A DNA stretch of 64,000 nucleotides, from NCBI RefSeq assembly GCF_900205865.1, contig NZ_LT906662.1:1550001-1614000 (forward strand), read 5' to 3'. The notes under the pieces are model-generated. The model saw only the letters and a program-made list of their open reading frames with translations. It did no database searches and was not told the DNA's origin. The position numbers and the translations under genes were made by a program. The stretch is from Thermoanaerobacterium sp. RBIITD. Its GTDB lineage: Bacteria > Bacillota > Thermoanaerobacteria > Thermoanaerobacterales > Thermoanaerobacteraceae. Position 1 is the stretch's first letter, and every line of letters begins with the position of its first letter. Positions 54,104-63,004 of the stretch are shown piece after piece.

Positions 54104-54146
54104 TTTACAATTTGTTCATAGTTTATTCATAAATTAAAGATATAAT
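54104..54146 (+). promoter_or_regulatory. regulated promoter of a putative small RNA
   Basis: TTTACA (54104), TTCATA (54115) and TTCATA (54126) form three 6-mers at exact 11-bp spacing, ending 10 bp before TATAAT (54141-54146). There is no good -35 box, as in promoters activated by OmpR-type regulators. The arrangement is the same as at 54262-54304 ahead of htrA. Confidence 0.65.
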
Positions 54147-54153
54147 AATAATT

Positions 54154-54224
54154 GAGAGAGAGAAAAGCCTCTCCTTGACCTCCCTTATTATAGCAGTCCG
54201 AGCCACCCCTCGGGCTGCATTTTA
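54154..54224 (+). ncRNA. putative C-rich small RNA upstream of htrA
   Basis: A transcript from about 54154 would end at the hairpin 54193-54218 after about 70 nt and holds no reading frame. It contains the C/U-rich segments CTCTCC, CCTCCC and the terminator loop CCACCCC, a hallmark of Gram-positive regulatory RNAs that target ribosome sites. CTCTCCTT (54169-54176) is exactly complementary to AAGGAGAG (54324-54331), the htrA ribosome site. A 5' GAGAG can pair with CTCTC as a small hairpin. Existence of the RNA is inferred from promoter, terminator and composition. Confidence 0.55.
54193..54223 (+). terminator. intrinsic terminator of the putative small RNA / two-component operon
   Basis: GCAGTCCGA (54193-54201) pairs with TCGGGCTGC (54210-54218) with one G-T wobble, followed by ATTTT. 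Confidence 0.85.
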
Positions 54225-54261
54225 ATTTATAATTAAAAATAATATAAATTCTTAAAAATTA

Positions 54262-54304
54262 TTTACAAAGTGTTCACAGTTTATTAAAAATTCTCTTCTA
54301 TAAT
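54262..54304 (+). promoter_or_regulatory. regulated promoter of htrA
   Basis: TTTACA (54262), TTCACA (54273) and TTAAAA (54284) at 11-bp spacing end 10 bp before TATAAT (54299-54304). The stretch is nearly identical to 54104-54136. Confidence 0.65.
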
Positions 54305-54339
54305 GTAATTATGAAAGATAATTAAGGAGAGTGAATCAT

Positions 54340-55692
54340 ATGGATTTAAATAATAATCAAAATCAAAACATAAACAATGATGATATAAAAAATGATGACG
54401 AAATATTTACTTCAAATGAGGACTTTGAAAATTCTATGGACAAGACAGCAGAAATTCCCGCAACATATAATCAAAGTGGGGGAGTATCTGATAGCCATGA
54501 GATGCCAAGAGTAGAGTTTAGAAACAACAAAAAGAGCTTGGGAAAGATGGTAAAAAGATTTAGAAGAAGAATGTTTGTTTCTTTTGTTGCTGTCGCTTTA
54601 ATAGCTGCTTTAGCAGGTGGTGGAACTGTCGCTGGTGTGATGAGGTATTACAATGTAGGTCAACAGCCGCAAATTATAAATAGATACTTACCATTGTCAT
54701 CTGATAATAATAATTTTAGTCTTATAACAAATATTGCAAAGATAGTAAGCCCTGCCGTTGTCGGTATTGATACAAGCGTATCATATTCAAATGGTTATAG
54801 AAGCGCTCTTGTACCTCAAGGTAGTGGGTCTGGTATAATATTTGATTCACAGGGATATATTGTTACAAATAATCATGTAATAAATGGTGCATCGAAAATT
54901 ACAGTTAACCTTTCCGATGGTAGGAAATTCTCTGCTCAATTGGTTGGCAAAGATGATAAGACAGACCTTGCAGTCTTAAAGATAAACGCGCCAAATTTAA
55001 CTGTTGCTAAATTCGGTGATTCATCAAAGCTTGAAGTTGGTGAGCTTGCTGTTGCAATAGGAAATCCACTTGGAGAAAGCTTTGCAGGAACTGTTACAGC
55101 GGGAATAATAAGTGGCTTAAATAGGAATCTTCAAAGTGATTATGGCCCTGTGAGACTTATACAAACAGATGCGGCTATAAACCCTGGTAACAGCGGTGGA
55201 CCCCTTGTAAATAGCAAAGGTGAAGTAGTTGGCATAACAAGTGTCAAGTTAACATCGACAGGTGGGTCAGATGTTCAGGATCCATTTGGTATGTTTCAGA
55301 GTCAAGGTACACCTGTAGAAGGGATGGGGTTTGCAATTCCAATTGATGAAGCAAAGCCAATAATAGACCAGCTTATAAAACATGGTTATGTTGAAAGACC
55401 GATGATGGGTGTTAGCATACAGGAAGTTTCACAACAGGATTCAAAGCAATACAATATACCAGTCGGAGTATATATCGCACAAGTTCAACAAGGAAGTGCT
55501 GCAGATAATGCAGGACTTCAAGCAGGTGATATAATAACATCAATAGATGGGACACAGATAAAAACATTTGATGATTTACAGGGAATATTGAACAAGCATA
55601 AAGTCGGTGATACGATAAATGTCACCTTCTGGAGAAATGGGAAAACTCTTAGTGCAAAGGTAAAACTTATGAGCAGTGCTAATGCACAATAG
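54340..55692 (+). CDS. htrA: HtrA/DegP-like membrane-anchored serine protease
   Basis: 450 aa. A charged cytoplasmic N-terminus (1 to about 80), one membrane helix (about 84-106), a trypsin-like domain with His in VTNNHVING, Asp in DKTDLAVLK and Ser in NPGNSGGPL, then one PDZ domain (GVYIAQVQQGSAADNAGL, GDIITSIDGTQI). It degrades or refolds misfolded exported proteins outside the membrane. AAGGAGAG at 54324 sets ATG 54340, not the GTG at 54331. The upstream repeats suggest control by the adjacent two-component system. Confidence 0.95.
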   Translation: MDLNNNQNQNINNDDIKNDDEIFTSNEDFENSMDKTAEIPATYNQSGGVSDSHEMPRVEFRNNKKSLGKMVKRFRRRMFVSFVAVALIAALAGGGTVAGVMRYYNVGQQPQIINRYLPLSSDNNNFSLITNIAKIVSPAVVGIDTSVSYSNGYRSALVPQGSGSGIIFDSQGYIVTNNHVINGASKITVNLSDGRKFSAQLVGKDDKTDLAVLKINAPNLTVAKFGDSSKLEVGELAVAIGNPLGESFAGTVTAGIISGLNRNLQSDYGPVRLIQTDAAINPGNSGGPLVNSKGEVVGITSVKLTSTGGSDVQDPFGMFQSQGTPVEGMGFAIPIDEAKPIIDQLIKHGYVERPMMGVSIQEVSQQDSKQYNIPVGVYIAQVQQGSAADNAGLQAGDIITSIDGTQIKTFDDLQGILNKHKVGDTINVTFWRNGKTLSAKVKLMSSANAQ

Positions 55693-55711
55693 TATACAAT
55701 AATGTACAATT

Positions 55712-55753
55712 GGTTCTTTACCAGATTCCTCCCGCTGGTAAAGAGCCTTTTTT
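55712..55753 (+). terminator. intrinsic terminator of htrA
   Basis: A 13-bp stem (55712-55724 with 55735-55747, one wobble) followed by six T. Confidence 0.9.
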
Positions 55754-55833
55754 AATTGTAAAAAATACCTTATCTTTTTTTTAAAATGATTTATGATATA
55801 ATTAAAAATAGTACGACGGGAGGTTTTTTTATT

Positions 55834-56406
55834 ATGTATATTATTGCAGGGCTTGGAAATCCAGGCAAAGAATACGAAGGAACAAGGCATAATATGGGTT
55901 TTAATGTAATAGATAATCTTGCTTCAAAACTTAATATTGATGTACTAAAGCTTAAATTTAAGTCATTAATTGGTGAGGGAATCTTTAAAGGTGAAAAGAT
56001 TATATTGCAAAAGCCACAAACATTTATGAATTTAAGTGGTGAAGCAATATATGATATAATAAATTTTTATAAGGTACCTCTTTCAAATCTTATCGTTGTA
56101 TATGATGATAAAGATCTTGATGTTGGTAAAATAAGAATTAGAAAGAAAGGCAGTGCAGGTGGACATAACGGCATGAAATCGATTATATATCTTTTAAATA
56201 GTGAAGACTTTCCAAGAGTGCGCGTTGGCATTGGAAAACCTGATGGAGATATGATAAAACATGTCCTTGGAAGATTTAATGATAGCGATATGGAGCTTGT
56301 AAATAGTGCTTTATCAAATGCCTCAAATGCTGTACTTGACATTATAGAGAATGGAGTTGAACATGCCATGAATTTATATAATGGCAATGGTACATGTGGG
56401 TTATAG
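55834..56406 (+). CDS. pth: peptidyl-tRNA hydrolase
   Basis: 190 aa. MYIIAGLGNPGKEYEGTRHN contains the catalytic His in TRHNMGF; KPQTFMNLSGEA, DDKDLDVGKIRIRKKGSAGG and HNGMKSI follow. It recycles peptidyl-tRNA released from stalled ribosomes. GGGAGG at 55819 fixes ATG 55834. Its 3' end overlaps the next small membrane gene by 13 bases, and mfd follows, so the three form one unit. Confidence 0.96.
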   Translation: MYIIAGLGNPGKEYEGTRHNMGFNVIDNLASKLNIDVLKLKFKSLIGEGIFKGEKIILQKPQTFMNLSGEAIYDIINFYKVPLSNLIVVYDDKDLDVGKIRIRKKGSAGGHNGMKSIIYLLNSEDFPRVRVGIGKPDGDMIKHVLGRFNDSDMELVNSALSNASNAVLDIIENGVEHAMNLYNGNGTCGL

Positions 56407-56762
56407 GTGGACTAATAAGTACTTTCATGGCTTATTTTTTAAATAAGTTTATAGTAAATAAATATGGCGATAAGGCTATAATATATGGAGTACCTTTCGC
56501 AGAGGAGTCTTCAAAAACCATTATTGGGTATTTTTCTGGCAGTATAATAGGTGTACATGCTGTATTCGGTATAACAGAAGCATTGAATGATTTTTTTTCA
56601 GCATCTAAAAGAGTAAACTTTCGCGCGGCAATGTTAAGTATAATGAGCCATGTGGTATTTGGTTTAATGACATATTATATAACAACTTATATAAATATAT
56701 ATGTTGCGGTAATTTTTGCATCATTTATACATGGGTACTGGAATAGGATTATGTTGAGGTGA
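56394..56762 (+). CDS. PrsW-like putative intramembrane protease, small
   Basis: 122 aa with about four hydrophobic helices. The spacing of acidic and His residues is like a reduced PrsW/CPBP core: PFAEESSKTIIG (Glu-Glu-x-x-Lys), FGITEALNDF (Glu), SHVVFGLM (His) and FIHGYWN (His, Asn). PrsW proteins are normally about 200 aa, so this is a minimal form or only a distant relative. It overlaps pth and ends 3 bases before the mfd start region. Protease activity is inference. Confidence 0.5.
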   Translation: MWVIGGLISTFMAYFLNKFIVNKYGDKAIIYGVPFAEESSKTIIGYFSGSIIGVHAVFGITEALNDFFSASKRVNFRAAMLSIMSHVVFGLMTYYITTYINIYVAVIFASFIHGYWNRIMLR

Positions 56763-56764
56763 TA

Positions 56765-59700
56765 GTGTTGTTTATAAAACCCATAGAAAATTTAAAAGAG
56801 ATTATAGATATAAAAGAGGCAATTGAGAAAGATAATGTACCAATTTTAATATATGGTCTTACAGATTCGCAAAAATCTCATGTAGCTCATTATATTATAA
56901 AGGAATTTAATAAGAAAGTATTATTTATAACGTACGATGATGTTGAGGCAAGGATGCTTTACGAAGATATGACCTCTTTTTTACATGGTGATGCATATTT
57001 ATTTCCATCAAGAGACGCTCTTTTTTATAAAGTAGATGCGGCGAGCCTTGACCTAATTGGAAGAAGGCTTAAGACAATAAAAAATATCATTGATGAAAAG
57101 CCTGGTGCTTTCGTTGCATCAATAGACGCTGTAATGAATAAAATTATGCCATTAGATATATTTAGAAAATACAGCTTTTCATATAAGATTGGCGATGCTG
57201 TAGATTTAGAAGAGATTACTTCATCATTAGTTACTATGGGATATGAAAGAGTGCCAATGGTAGAAGGCAAGGGACAATTCAGCATAAGAGGCGGAATAAT
57301 AGATTTCTTCTCACCTATGATGGAGGAGGCATACAGGATAGAGCTATTTGATGATGTTATTGATTCAATTAGAAGCTTTGATGTATTCACACAGAGGTCA
57401 TTAAATAATGCTGATGTGATAGAGATATTTCCTGCAAGAGAATTTATCCTTGAAGATAAAAATATCAAATTGGGTATGAAAAATTTGAGCAGCTGTTTGA
57501 ATTCATATATATCAAGAATAAAGGAGAGCCATAGCGGTAGAGCAGAAAAACTAAAAAAGAAATTTGATGAGATAATGGAGAATATAGAAGAGACGAAAAA
57601 CACATCAAATATAGGGGAACTTCTCAATTTTTTTTATGAAAAATTATATTCTATAATTGATTATTTTGATGATGCAATTATTATTCTCGATGAAAATATT
57701 AGGGTCAAAGAAAGAGCCACAAATATCCTAACAGAATTTAGCGAAAATTTTAAATCACTTTTAGTATCTGGAGAAGTTTTGCCAGAGCAATCAGGCTTGC
57801 TATACGATTATGAGGAATTATTAAAAAAACTTAAACAAAAGCCACTAATTTTGATGAATACCATTATAAAATCTGATAGTAATATAGAACCAAAAAGTAT
57901 TGTTAATTTTGTGTCAAAGTCAATGCATCCATTTCATGGCAAATTGGAATTGTTAGTTGACGATTTAAAATATTATAAAAGAGCTGGTTACAAGGTTATA
58001 CTGTTATCCAGCAATATTGAAAGAGGAAAAATACTAAAAAATTCTTTAATGAGCTATGGAATGGAGATTCCAATAATCGATGATGATGATTATGATATTC
58101 CGGAAGGAAATATTTTAATATATCCGGGGACGGTAAACAAAGGCTTTGAATATGTTGATGCGAAATTTGCTTTAATAAGTGATGCTGAGATATTTGGGCA
58201 GTCAAGAAAACCTCGAAAGACATTTAAAATAAAAAATGGCAATAGAATAAAGAATTTTACTGAACTTACTGTTGGTTCATATATAGTGCATGTAAATTAT
58301 GGAATTGGTAAATATGAAGGGATAGAGAAAATAACTGTCGATGGTGTGACAAAGGATTATCTTAAAATTATTTATGCAGGTGGTGATAAACTTTTTATTC
58401 CTGTTGAGCAGTTAGATCTAATTCAAAAATATATAGGTCCTGAGGACAAACCGCCTAAGCTTAATAAACTTGGTGGTAATGAATGGGCAAGAGCAAAAAG
58501 AAAAGCTAAAAAAGCCGTAGAAGAACTTGCAAAGGATCTTATTAAACTATATGCAAAAAGACAGACAATGAAGGGATATGCTTTTTCAAAAGACACGCCA
58601 TGGCAAAAGGATTTCGAAGAGAGATTTCCATATGAAGAAACAGAAGACCAATTAAGATGTATTCAAGAAATAAAGGAAGATATGGAAAAAGAAAAACCTA
58701 TGGACAGGCTTCTTTGTGGTGATGTTGGATATGGTAAGACAGAAGTTGCTTTAAGGGCTGCATTTAAAGCCGTAGCAGATGGTAAACAAGTTGCTTTTTT
58801 ATGTCCTACGACAATATTAGCCGAGCAACATTATACGAATTTTATTCAGCGCTTTAAAGATTTTCCTGTTAAGATCGAGATGCTTTCGAGATTTAGAAGT
58901 CACAGAGAACAATCAGAAATAATAAAATCTCTTAACGAAGGAATTATCGACATCCTAGTAGGAACACATAGAATTTTGCAGGATGATGTTAAATTTAAAA
59001 ATTTAGGGCTTTTGATAATAGATGAAGAGCAGAGATTTGGTGTTGCACACAAAGAGAAGATAAAAAGATTAAAAGAAAATGTGGATGTTCTGTCATTGTC
59101 AGCCACACCGATTCCAAGGACGCTACACATGTCACTAATAGGTATAAGGGACATGAGCGTCATTGAAAACCCGCCAGAAGATAGATATCCTGTTCAGACA
59201 TATGTTGTTGAATTTAATGAAGAATTGATAAGGGATGCAATACTAAGGGAAATGGGCCGCGGTGGTCAAGTGTATTTTGTATACAATAGAATAAGTGGGA
59301 TTAATAAAATGGCGGCACTTATTAAAGAATTGATACCAGATGCAAAGGTAGTTGTAGCACACGGACAGATGGATGAAAGGCAGCTCGAGGAAATAATGAT
59401 GGGGTTTTTAAATGGTGATTACGATGTGCTTGTATGTACGACTATTATTGAAACAGGTCTTGATATACCAAATGTCAATACTATTATAGTATGTGATGCT
59501 GACAGAATGGGGCTTTCGCAGCTATATCAATTAAGAGGTAGGGTCGGAAGGTCGAACAGATTAGCGTATGCTTATTTCACTTATAGAAAGGACAAGGTCA
59601 TAACCGAGGTTGCTGAAAAAAGATTAGAAGCCATAAAAGAGTTTACCGAATTCGGTTCAGGTTTTAAAATTGCGATGAGGGACCTTGAAATAAGGGGTGC

Positions 59701-60268
59701 TGGTAATCTCCTTGGAGCAGAACAACATGGACATATAGATGCTATAGGCTATGACATGTATTTAAAGCTTCTCGACGAGGCTATAAGGAATTTAAAAGGT
59801 GAAATAAGTGAAGAAAAGCCAAATACGACGATAGATATTAAGATAAGCGCATATATTGATCAGGAATATATAGAAGATGAAAACCAAAGGCTTGAGATGT
59901 ATAAAAAGATTTCGTCTATTGAAACGAAAAAGGATGTCGATGATATCATAGATGAGCTTATAGACAGGTTTAAGGAATATCCAAAACCAGTTGAAGCACT
60001 TATAGATGTAGCATACCTTAAAGCATTGGCGAGAAGTGTAAATATCACTGAAATTTCGGAAAAAGGCTCATCTATAATACTAAAATTTAAAGATGCTAAC
60101 TCTATTAATATGGGAATAGTTGATAATTTGATAAAGGAATACAAAGGTAGTCTTATGTTTTCAGGGCAGCTTCCACCATATCTCACATATAAATATATGA
60201 AAAAAGAGAGCATTTTGAAAGAATTAATTGGACTTGTGGGGAAAATTAAATGTTTGCAGATTAATTGA
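56765..60268 (+). CDS. mfd: transcription-repair coupling factor Mfd
   Basis: About 1168 aa. The N-terminal UvrB-homology region (PILIYGLTDSQKSHVAHYII and further) is followed by the RNA polymerase-interacting CarD-like domain (GSYIVHVNYGIGKYEGIEKI), the helicase motifs CGDVGYGKTEVALRAA, IIDEEQRFG, LSATPIPRTL, ETGLDIPN and QLRGRVGRS, and the TRCF C-terminal domain. It removes stalled polymerase and recruits UvrA. GAGG at 56756 suggests GTG 56765 or TTG 56768; the GTG at 56759 overlaps the ribosome site. Confidence 0.97.
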   Translation: MLFIKPIENLKEIIDIKEAIEKDNVPILIYGLTDSQKSHVAHYIIKEFNKKVLFITYDDVEARMLYEDMTSFLHGDAYLFPSRDALFYKVDAASLDLIGRRLKTIKNIIDEKPGAFVASIDAVMNKIMPLDIFRKYSFSYKIGDAVDLEEITSSLVTMGYERVPMVEGKGQFSIRGGIIDFFSPMMEEAYRIELFDDVIDSIRSFDVFTQRSLNNADVIEIFPAREFILEDKNIKLGMKNLSSCLNSYISRIKESHSGRAEKLKKKFDEIMENIEETKNTSNIGELLNFFYEKLYSIIDYFDDAIIILDENIRVKERATNILTEFSENFKSLLVSGEVLPEQSGLLYDYEELLKKLKQKPLILMNTIIKSDSNIEPKSIVNFVSKSMHPFHGKLELLVDDLKYYKRAGYKVILLSSNIERGKILKNSLMSYGMEIPIIDDDDYDIPEGNILIYPGTVNKGFEYVDAKFALISDAEIFGQSRKPRKTFKIKNGNRIKNFTELTVGSYIVHVNYGIGKYEGIEKITVDGVTKDYLKIIYAGGDKLFIPVEQLDLIQKYIGPEDKPPKLNKLGGNEWARAKRKAKKAVEELAKDLIKLYAKRQTMKGYAFSKDTPWQKDFEERFPYEETEDQLRCIQEIKEDMEKEKPMDRLLCGDVGYGKTEVALRAAFKAVADGKQVAFLCPTTILAEQHYTNFIQRFKDFPVKIEMLSRFRSHREQSEIIKSLNEGIIDILVGTHRILQDDVKFKNLGLLIIDEEQRFGVAHKEKIKRLKENVDVLSLSATPIPRTLHMSLIGIRDMSVIENPPEDRYPVQTYVVEFNEELIRDAILREMGRGGQVYFVYNRISGINKMAALIKELIPDAKVVVAHGQMDERQLEEIMMGFLNGDYDVLVCTTIIETGLDIPNVNTIIVCDADRMGLSQLYQLRGRVGRSNRLAYAYFTYRKDKVITEVAEKRLEAIKEFTEFGSGFKIAMRDLEIRGAGNLLGAEQHGHIDAIGYDMYLKLLDEAIRNLKGEISEEKPNTTIDIKISAYIDQEYIEDENQRLEMYKKISSIETKKDVDDIIDELIDRFKEYPKPVEALIDVAYLKALARSVNITEISEKGSSIILKFKDANSINMGIVDNLIKEYKGSLMFSGQLPPYLTYKYMKKESILKELIGLVGKIKCLQIN

Positions 60269-60282
60269 ATATGATATATAAT
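60254..60282 (+). promoter_or_regulatory. sigma-A promoter of the PrsA-like gene
   Basis: TTGCAG (60254-60259) inside the mfd 3' end, 17 bp, TATAAT (60277-60282). Confidence 0.6.
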
Positions 60283-60321
60283 GAAAGTATATAATATTGA
60301 TATTATGAGAGGATGAATGTT

Positions 60322-61230
60322 TTGAAGTTAAAAAAACTTAGCACGATTTTGGTATTGTCATTAGCACTTACCACATTGACATCTTGTGCATCAAGCAAAA
60401 ATATAGTTGCAAAAGTTGATGGGCAGAATATAACTGTAAAAGAATATCAGGATTCTTTTAATCAGGTAAAAGATCAGATAAAGAGCAATCCTCAATATAA
60501 TAAAGATGTCTGGAATCAAGATTACAATGGGAAAAAATTCATTGACGCAGTAAAAGAATCTGTTTTGGATAACCTAATAATGGAGAAAGTATTACTTAAA
60601 GAGGCACAAAAAGAGAAGTTAACTGTTACAGATAAAGAAATTAATAATGAATATAACAGTGAAAAAACATCAAATAAAAATGTAACAAAAGATATGGCTA
60701 AGAACAATTTGCTAATAAATAAGCTTGTTAGTGATTGGACAAAAAATGTAAAAGTTTCTGATAGCGATGCTGAGAAATATTATAATGATAATAAAAGCCA
60801 ATTTGAAGTTGTTAAAGCAAGTCACATATTAGTGGCGGATGAAAAGACAGCTAATGAAGTTTATGACAAATTACAAAAAGGCGCTAATTTTGCGGATCTC
60901 GCCAAACAGTATTCTACAGATACTGGAACAAAGGACAAAGGTGGTGACTTAGGAGAGTTTCCAAGAGGTACTATGGTGTCAGAATTTGACCAAGCTGTTT
61001 TTGCATTAAAAGCTGGTGAGATATCAAAACCTGTCAAAACACAGTTTGGGTATCATATAATAAAATCAGAAGGAACATCGATAAAACCATTTAATGACGT
61101 AAAAAATAGTATAATATCGTATCTTGAAAACAATAAGAAGAAAGAAGTTTTTGATAATAAGTACAACGAGCTTAAGAAGGTTGCAAAGATTGAAAAATTT
61201 CCACAAAATATAAAGGTTACCGTAGACTAA
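60322..61230 (+). CDS. prsA: PrsA-like peptidyl-prolyl isomerase lipoprotein
   Basis: About 302 aa. A lipoprotein signal peptide ends in LTSC (Cys near residue 22). A SurA/PrsA N-terminal helical part ([15 protein letters not shown]) encloses a parvulin domain from about 165 ([47 protein letters not shown]). It helps fold secreted proteins on the outer face of the membrane. GAGG at 60309 fits TTG 60322 better than ATG 60313. Functionally it pairs with the HtrA protease nearby. Confidence 0.92.
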   Translation: MKLKKLSTILVLSLALTTLTSCASSKNIVAKVDGQNITVKEYQDSFNQVKDQIKSNPQYNKDVWNQDYNGKKFIDAVKESVLDNLIMEKVLLKEAQKEKLTVTDKEINNEYNSEKTSNKNVTKDMAKNNLLINKLVSDWTKNVKVSDSDAEKYYNDNKSQFEVVKASHILVADEKTANEVYDKLQKGANFADLAKQYSTDTGTKDKGGDLGEFPRGTMVSEFDQAVFALKAGEISKPVKTQFGYHIIKSEGTSIKPFNDVKNSIISYLENNKKKEVFDNKYNELKKVAKIEKFPQNIKVTVD

Positions 61231-61258
61231 AAAAGACACCATAAAGTGTCTTTTTTTT
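61229..61258 (+). terminator. intrinsic terminator of prsA
   Basis: An 11-bp stem AAAAAAGACAC (61229-61239) / GTGTCTTTTTT (61246-61256) with further T. Confidence 0.9.
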
Positions 61259-61260
61259 AT

Positions 61261-61290
61261 GTATAAAATTATGGTAATACATAAATACTA
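61261..61290 (+). promoter_or_regulatory. candidate sigma-G promoter of spoVT
   Basis: GTATA (61261-61265), 18 bp, AATACTA (61284-61290) approximates the forespore sigma-G pattern; spoVT is sigma-G dependent in Bacillus. Confidence 0.35.
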
Positions 61291-61330
61291 ATCATTGAAC
61301 TTAAAATTTCATGGAATGGAGGTACATATA

Positions 61331-61882
61331 TTGAAAGCAACAGGAATAGTTAGAAGAATAGATGACCTCGGTAGGGTCGTTATTCCAAAAGAAATAAGAA
61401 GGACATTAAGGATAAGAGAAGGTGACCCGCTAGAGATATTTACTGACAGGGAAGGCGAGATAATCCTAAAGAAGTACTCTCCTATAAGTGAACTTGGAGA
61501 TTTTGCACAGGAATATGCTGATAGTATATATCAGTCGACAAAGCAGTCTGTCTGCATTACAGATGGCGACAATGTAATTGCTGTTGCTGGAATGCCAAAA
61601 AAAGAGCTGATCGAGAAACCTATTAGTTCCGAGTTGGAGAAATACATGGAAGAGAAAAGAACAGTTGTACTTGGTGAGGGCAAAGAAAAGGGTGCTATAA
61701 CAATTGCTGATGGTCAAGAATTTATGCCTGTATCACAAGTGATTGTTCCTATAATTTCAAGAGGTGATACAATAGGTTCTGTTATAATATTTACCCGTGA
61801 AAGCGGAGTAGTATTGACAGAGGTAGAGGCAAAAATAGCTGAGACAGCAGCTACTTTCTTAGGAAAGCAGATGGAAGAATAA
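61331..61882 (+). CDS. spoVT: stage V sporulation regulator SpoVT (AbrB family)
   Basis: 183 aa. The N-terminal AbrB swapped-hairpin domain reads KATGIVRRIDDLGRVVIPKE, then IRRTLRIREGDPLEIF; the C-terminal GAF domain (DNVIAVAGMPKKEL, RGDTIGSVIIFTRE) distinguishes SpoVT from AbrB. It tunes forespore gene expression. GGAGG at 61318 selects TTG 61331 as the start; the longer open frame from 61295 lacks a ribosome site. Confidence 0.95.
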   Translation: MKATGIVRRIDDLGRVVIPKEIRRTLRIREGDPLEIFTDREGEIILKKYSPISELGDFAQEYADSIYQSTKQSVCITDGDNVIAVAGMPKKELIEKPISSELEKYMEEKRTVVLGEGKEKGAITIADGQEFMPVSQVIVPIISRGDTIGSVIIFTRESGVVLTEVEAKIAETAATFLGKQMEE

Positions 61883-61889
61883 ATATATA

Positions 61890-61917
61890 ACATATATATA
61901 AAACCCTGCATATTATA
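61890..61917 (+). promoter_or_regulatory. candidate sigma-K promoter of yabG
   Basis: AC (61890-61891), 17 bp, CATATTATA (61909-61917), which fits CATANNNTA; yabG is a mother-cell sigma-K gene in Bacillus. Confidence 0.4.
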
Positions 61918-61956
61918 GTATATAAGATATGACTATAATGTTGTGGGGGGATATTA

Positions 61957-62805
61957 ATGCCATTTAAGATTAATGATATTGTTGTTAGGAAATCACATGG
62001 CTTTGACATACTGTTTAAAGTTATAGATGTTATTGAAAATAGGGGCGTAAAGCATTATCTTCTACATGGTATTACCATGAGGATAGTTGCCGATGCGCCT
62101 GAAGATGACCTTATGCCAGCATCGATGTCCAGAATTAATGAATATGATGAACCATATCAAAAAAAGGCAAACTACCTTATAAAAAAAATTGCAGAGTCAA
62201 AAGACTTAAAAAGACGGGGGATGATGCGGTCAAACCGAAGTGAGCCATATGGCAAACCCGGAACGGTTCTTCATATTGATGGCGATGAAGGATATTTAAA
62301 TATTTGCCTTGATGCATATAAAAAGGCGAATATTGAGGCACATGGTGAAATTGTTGATGAGGAAGATCAGCCAGATAAGGTTTTAGACCTTCTTAATAAA
62401 TATAGACCTGATATACTTGTATTGACAGGACATGATGGCGTAAAAAACAGTAGGAATTATTCAGATTTAAATAATTACAGAAATTCGAAGTATTTTATTG
62501 ATGCTGTAAAAAATGCCAGAAAATATGAACCTTCACTAGATGATTTGGTTGTTTTTGCGGGCGCCTGTCAATCAAATTATGAAGCGATAATTGCCGCAGG
62601 TGCTAACTATGCAAGTTCACCTGAGCGAGTTTTGATACATTGCCTTGATCCAGTTTTGGTATGTGAGAAAGTTGCATACTCCCATATTAATGAAATAGTC
62701 AAAATAGAAGACCTCATTGAAAATACTATAACTGGATCTCCTGGGATTGGTGGTCTTCAAACAATGGGTAAATTTAGATATGGAGCGCCGAAAGCAAAAT
62801 ACTAA
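61957..62805 (+). CDS. yabG: sporulation-specific protease YabG
   Basis: 282 aa, typical length. The N-terminus FKINDIVVRKSHGFDILFKV and the block GTVLHIDGDEGYLNICLDAY, ILVLTGHDGVKN, VVFAGACQSNYEAII are diagnostic for the YabG coat-protein protease (a cysteine protease, with the Cys in GACQS and the His in TGHDG as likely catalytic residues). It processes spore coat proteins in the mother cell. The ribosome site is GGGGGG at 61945. Confidence 0.95.
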   Translation: MPFKINDIVVRKSHGFDILFKVIDVIENRGVKHYLLHGITMRIVADAPEDDLMPASMSRINEYDEPYQKKANYLIKKIAESKDLKRRGMMRSNRSEPYGKPGTVLHIDGDEGYLNICLDAYKKANIEAHGEIVDEEDQPDKVLDLLNKYRPDILVLTGHDGVKNSRNYSDLNNYRNSKYFIDAVKNARKYEPSLDDLVVFAGACQSNYEAIIAAGANYASSPERVLIHCLDPVLVCEKVAYSHINEIVKIEDLIENTITGSPGIGGLQTMGKFRYGAPKAKY

Positions 62806-62807
62806 AA

Positions 62808-62840
62808 GCGAGTCTTTAAAGGCTCGCCATTTGTTTTTTT
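62808..62840 (+). terminator. intrinsic terminator of yabG
   Basis: GCGAG (62808-62812) pairs with CTCGC (62823-62827), extended inward by T-G and CT/AG pairs; seven T at 62834-62840. Confidence 0.75.
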
Positions 62841-62905
62841 CGTAATAATACTTAAAAATCTTACTATGACAAAGTAATTTGCATTTTTACTTGGCAAATA
62901 TCTTA

Positions 62906-62974
62906 TTGACAAATAACTTTTTCACTGGTATAATATTTTATTTATTTGACAATGAATGAAAAATGTGTTATAAT
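62906..62974 (+). promoter_or_regulatory. two tandem consensus sigma-A promoters of veg
   Basis: P1: TTGACA (62906-62911), 17 bp, TATAAT (62929-62934). P2: TTGACA (62946-62951), 17 bp, TATAAT (62969-62974). Both match the consensus at all twelve positions and lie 40 bp apart, as expected for the very strongly expressed veg gene. Confidence 0.9.
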
Positions 62975-63004
62975 ATTTTCAGAATGCTTTAAGGAGTGAT
63001 GAAG

